From the NCBI GenBank assembly GCA_013042165.1, contig JABDQT010000231.1, positions 1 through 7,525 on the forward strand: a DNA stretch of 7,525 nt. Reading direction: 5' to 3'. How positions within the stretch are numbered: the stretch's first letter is position 1; every line of letters begins with the position of its first letter. A program made the position numbers and the translations under genes. The stretch comes from Kiritimatiellales bacterium (GTDB lineage: Bacteria; Verrucomicrobiota; Kiritimatiellia; Kiritimatiellales; Pontiellaceae). The notes under the pieces are model-generated. The model made no database searches, was not told where the DNA came from, and saw nothing but the letters and a program-made list of their open reading frames with translations. Below, one piece after another: positions 5,849 through 7,525 of this stretch.

Positions 5849-5876
5849 ATTTATAAATATCTAACCCCTATAATAC

Positions 5877-5882
5877 AGGAGG
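5877..5882 (+). promoter_or_regulatory. Shine-Dalgarno site of dnaN
   Basis: AGGAGG ends seven bases before the ATG at 5890. It decides the start: an in-frame TTG at 5884 lies only one base after the site and would be too close, so the protein begins MKFSIEKD. Confidence 0.88.
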
Positions 5883-5889
5883 CTTGTTA

Positions 5890-6984
5890 ATGAAGTTCAG
5901 CATCGAGAAGGATCAGATTCTTGAAGCGTTGCAAAAGGTGCAGTCTGTGGTCGGCCAACGAACCACATTACCAATTCTGTCGAATGTCCTGCTTGAAGCG
6001 GGTGATGGCAAGCTGACGCTCACCACGACCGACATGGAGGTTAGTGTGCGGACCAGCATTGAGGCGGACATCGATGAAGCGGGGGCCACCTCCCTGCCCG
6101 CCCGCCGTTTCTTCAGCATCTGCCGCGATCTACCCAGCCACCAGGTGGATATCGGCGTAAGCAACGATGACGTAGCTACGATCATATCAGGATCCTACAG
6201 CTGCAAGCTGGAAGGACTTTCGAAAGATGATTTTCCTCCGATGCCCACATTCGAAGAGAGTTACTCCTATACGCTTCAGCAAGGTACCTTTAAGGATATC
6301 CTTCAGAAAACATCTTACGCGGCCTCTACGGATGATTCCCGGGCGATTTTGAACGGCTCCCTGATGGCCTTCCGGGAAAACAAGTTGACCACCGTCTGTA
6401 CCGATGGACGCCGACTAGCTCTTGTTGAGCAGGAAATCGAGATGCCTGAAGACGCGGAGGTGGATATTGTTGTTCCCACGAAAACCGTGAACGAATTGAT
6501 CAAGACGCTGGAGGATGAAGGGGATGCGAGTATTAAAACCTCCGCCACGCAAGTTGCTTTTGAGTTTGGCAATATCTTCATCATCTCAAAGCTTATTGAC
6601 GGCACTTACCCGAACTATCGCCAGGTCATTCCATCGCAGTGCGAAGAGCGCATTGCCATTGACCGCGAAATGCTGTTGAGCGCCGTGCGGCGTGTCTCAC
6701 TGATGTTGGATGACCAATCAGCATCGGTGAAGGTAATGATTACCGAAAACCGCATGGAGCTTTTAACCTCATCCCCGGAAGTCGGCGAATCGCGTGAAAG
6801 CGTTTCCGTTAAATATTCCGGCAAGGATATCACGATCGCGTTCAATCCGGCTTTTCTGATGGCGCCGCTCAAGCATCTGGATAGCGATGAGATCTATCTT
6901 GAACTATCGGATGAACTCAGTCCGGGCGTGATCAAGACGAATGTACCGTTCCTGTATGTCATCATGCCAATCCGCGTGACATAG
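5890..6984 (+). CDS. dnaN: DNA polymerase III sliding clamp, beta subunit
   Basis: This 364-residue ring-forming processivity factor encircles DNA as a dimer and tethers the replicative polymerase and repair proteins; the length is normal for the family (366 in E. coli). The first domain opens with MKFSIEKDQILEALQKVQSVVGQRTTLPILSNVLLEA, the typical N-terminal strand-helix and the conserved LPILSN block. The following TTTDMEVSVRT is the usual DNA-facing strand. The middle domain has the CTDGRRLAL block at about residues 170-178, and the third ends in FLYVIMPIRV, matching the conserved MPxRL tail that forms the partner-binding cleft. An ideal AGGAGG fixes the start. The gene follows dnaA in the same direction but is separated by a terminator, and it converges with the tRNA-Gln gene 17 bases downstream. 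No terminator is visible directly after the stop. Confidence 0.98.
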   Translation: MKFSIEKDQILEALQKVQSVVGQRTTLPILSNVLLEAGDGKLTLTTTDMEVSVRTSIEADIDEAGATSLPARRFFSICRDLPSHQVDIGVSNDDVATIISGSYSCKLEGLSKDDFPPMPTFEESYSYTLQQGTFKDILQKTSYAASTDDSRAILNGSLMAFRENKLTTVCTDGRRLALVEQEIEMPEDAEVDIVVPTKTVNELIKTLEDEGDASIKTSATQVAFEFGNIFIISKLIDGTYPNYRQVIPSQCEERIAIDREMLLSAVRRVSLMLDDQSASVKVMITENRMELLTSSPEVGESRESVSVKYSGKDITIAFNPAFLMAPLKHLDSDEIYLELSDELSPGVIKTNVPFLYVIMPIRVT

Positions 6985-7001
6985 AACGATGTTGGAAAGA
7001 G

Positions 7002-7076
7002 TGGTTGCCGAACAAGGACTCGAACCTTGACTAAGCGAGTCAGAGTCGCTTGTGCTGCCAATTACACCATTCGGCA
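7002..7076 (-). tRNA. tRNA-Gln (anticodon CUG), CCA encoded
   Basis: The 75-base minus-strand sequence folds completely. The acceptor stem TGCCGAA pairs with TTCGGCA. The D-arm GTGT/GCAC encloses AATTGGCA. The anticodon stem AGCGA/TCGCT carries loop CTCTGAC, giving anticodon CTG. The variable loop is TAGT. The T-arm CAAGG/CCTTG encloses TTCGAGT. Discriminator A is followed by an encoded CCA. It decodes CAG as glutamine. It is transcribed toward dnaN, ending 17 bases from the dnaN stop codon. Confidence 0.97.
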
Positions 7077-7090
7077 GGAATGAGGGGCAG

Positions 7091-7119
7091 AACGTAGCTC
7101 CAAAGCGGGAGCTGATCAA
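7091..7119 (-). promoter_or_regulatory. candidate promoter of the tRNA-Gln gene
   Basis: On the minus strand TTGATC (7119-7114) and TACGTT (7096-7091) are separated by exactly 17 bases, 14 bases ahead of the mature tRNA 5' end. The -10 is weak. The spacer almost exactly coincides with an inverted repeat AGCTCC-AAAGCG-GGAGCT (7096-7113), which might be an operator or, on the other strand, a leader hairpin of the next gene. Confidence 0.35.
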
Positions 7120-7136
7120 GCAGGTTTCACAAAAAA

Positions 7137-7376
7137 ATGCCTTCCTCGAATCAAAAGAAAATAGTGCGTTTGCTGGGGGTGGGTTTTGATGCTGAAGATG
7201 GTCATGTCCGCATCACAAAAGGCGAAAACTATGATGTCCTGATGGGATCGGATGAGAGCCATGAATACATCCAGACACTCATTCATAAAATCGAGGATGA
7301 ACTAAGTTCGCGCGGGGTAACACTCGATAATCTGACGCCTGAGGAATTCGCTGAACTGGTGGCATCAATCAAATAA
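7137..7376 (+). CDS. small conserved hypothetical protein (PVC-type)
   Basis: This 79-residue soluble protein has no signal peptide or membrane segment. The sequence runs KKIVRLLGVGFDAEDGHVRITKGENYDVLMGSDESHEYIQ, then a helix and a C-terminal LTPEEFAELV. I recall short planctomycete and verrucomicrobial proteins with the same order of elements (RLLGVGxDxxDGHxRxTxGENF, GSxExHExMQ, a helix with a late SxEEF), none with a known function; this is recollection, not a search. The ATG at 7137 follows seven A residues, with only a weak AGGT about 11 bases upstream. It converges with the amrS-like gene, 33 bases away. The conserved DGHxR and SxExHE stretches could bind a ligand or metal, but that is a guess. 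Confidence 0.75.
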   Translation: MPSSNQKKIVRLLGVGFDAEDGHVRITKGENYDVLMGSDESHEYIQTLIHKIEDELSSRGVTLDNLTPEEFAELVASIK

Positions 7377-7414
7377 CTTAAATCACCGGAGAATTGAAGC
7401 CCGACCGGTTTAAG
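7377..7414. terminator. inverted repeat between convergent genes, possible weak terminator
   Basis: CTTAAA (7377-7382), a three-base bulge, then CCGG (7386-7389) face CCGG (7405-7408) and TTTAAG (7409-7414) across a 15-base loop. It starts directly after the stop of the 79-residue gene and covers the stop of the minus-strand gene. It has no T-run of terminator length, so efficiency would be low. Confidence 0.35.
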
Positions 7415-7525
7415 ACCAAATTCCGTGTATCTGGGCGGAGCATTCCGGGCATCTTCCATCAGCAGGCAGATTGTTTATTATCGTATACCCTGAGCGTTCA
7501 ATAAGCAGTTTTCCACATTCCGGAC
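7410..7525 (-). CDS. amrS: C-terminal end of AmmeMemoRadiSam-system radical SAM enzyme (AmrS-like), partial
   Basis: Thirty-seven codons are open from the window edge to TAA at 7412-7410. The residues PECGKLLIERSGY, then NNLPADGRCPECS and a final IHGIWS, match the C-terminus I know from AmrS proteins, which end in a zinc-ribbon CPxCG...LIERxGY...DGxCPxCG..IPGIW. The first codon is cut, and its last two bases are GT, consistent with the Cys (TGT) needed to complete the first CPEC knuckle. AmrS is a radical SAM enzyme of the three-part AmmeMemoRadiSam system; its chemistry is not settled as far as I know. The catalytic CxxxCxxC part lies outside the window, so the assignment rests on the tail alone. 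Confidence 0.7.
   Translation of the reverse strand, partial: PECGKLLIERSGYTIINNLPADGRCPECSAQIHGIWS

Larger units (their letters stand above)
5602..5876. other. AT-rich dnaA-dnaN spacer, candidate origin region
   Basis: This 275-base stretch between the dnaA terminator and the dnaN ribosome site holds no credible gene. It contains roughly 30-base degenerate repeats, a DnaA-box-like TTGTTCACA, an AT-rich segment at 5832-5860 with a perfect ATTTATAAAT palindrome, and an 8-base inverted repeat GGGGTTAG/CTAACCCC (5790-5797 and 5861-5868). The dnaA-dnaN spacer is the origin in many bacteria. No canonical DnaA box is present, so the spacer upstream of dnaA, or a bipartite origin using both, remains possible. 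Confidence 0.4.

Noticed and set aside
5790..5868. GGGGTTAG/CTAACCCC as a dnaN leader hairpin
   Set aside because: The arms are only 8 bases and 63 bases apart, and the left arm lies in the candidate promoter spacer, so it may not be transcribed; noted under the spacer only.
5869..5874. Perfect TATAAT before dnaN
   Set aside because: Transcription would begin at or inside the Shine-Dalgarno site, and there is no -35-like hexamer 16-18 bases upstream.
7509..7517. TTTTCCACA near the right edge
   Set aside because: It is explained by the Cys-Gly-Lys codons of the amrS zinc knuckle and is isolated from other boxes.

Overview
The window carries a bacterial chromosomal region centred on dnaA and dnaN and looks like the neighbourhood of a replication origin. 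Gene content points to the PVC superphylum (Planctomycetota/Verrucomicrobiota), most likely the Verrucomicrobiota/Kiritimatiellota side. The main clue is the 136-residue protein at 977-1387, which I recognise as the Minf_1886 family, restricted to Planctomycetes and Verrucomicrobia. The 79-residue protein at 7137-7376 also resembles short conserved PVC proteins. Base composition is moderate, with no sign of foreign DNA, insertion sequences, phage genes or CRISPR.

Left arm (1-3870): six genes, all on the minus strand, reading away from dnaA. In transcription order they are an M24 (Xaa-Pro dipeptidase-like) metallopeptidase, an exported Spy/CpxP-like protein, a tiny single-span membrane protein, a HIT-family nucleotide hydrolase, the Minf_1886-family protein and leucyl-tRNA synthetase (leuS), which runs off the window. 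The membrane protein, HIT and Minf_1886 genes overlap by 8 and 4 bases, so they probably form one translationally coupled unit. A 180-base gap before leuS holds a dense cluster of palindromes.

Centre (3871-5889): a 291-base divergent spacer with a plausible dnaA promoter and degenerate DnaA-box-like sites, then dnaA, a strong intrinsic terminator, and an AT-rich spacer with roughly 30-base degenerate direct repeats and a box plus trinucleotide run resembling a basal unwinding element. No exact TTATCCACA box occurs in either spacer. The DnaA box-recognition motif is itself unusual (SRNHAT where GGRDHTT is typical). The two spacers share a TAANCAC core four times, so this lineage may use a shifted DnaA box. 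This is the most interesting lead in the window.

Right arm (5890-7525): dnaN with a textbook ribosome-binding site, a tRNA-Gln(CUG) gene with encoded CCA pointing back at dnaN, the 79-residue PVC-type protein, and the last 37 residues of a minus-strand protein whose paired CPxC zinc knuckles match the C-terminus of the AmmeMemoRadiSam-system radical SAM enzyme (AmrS). Apart from the unusual origin features and several uncharacterised small genes, this is ordinary housekeeping sequence.
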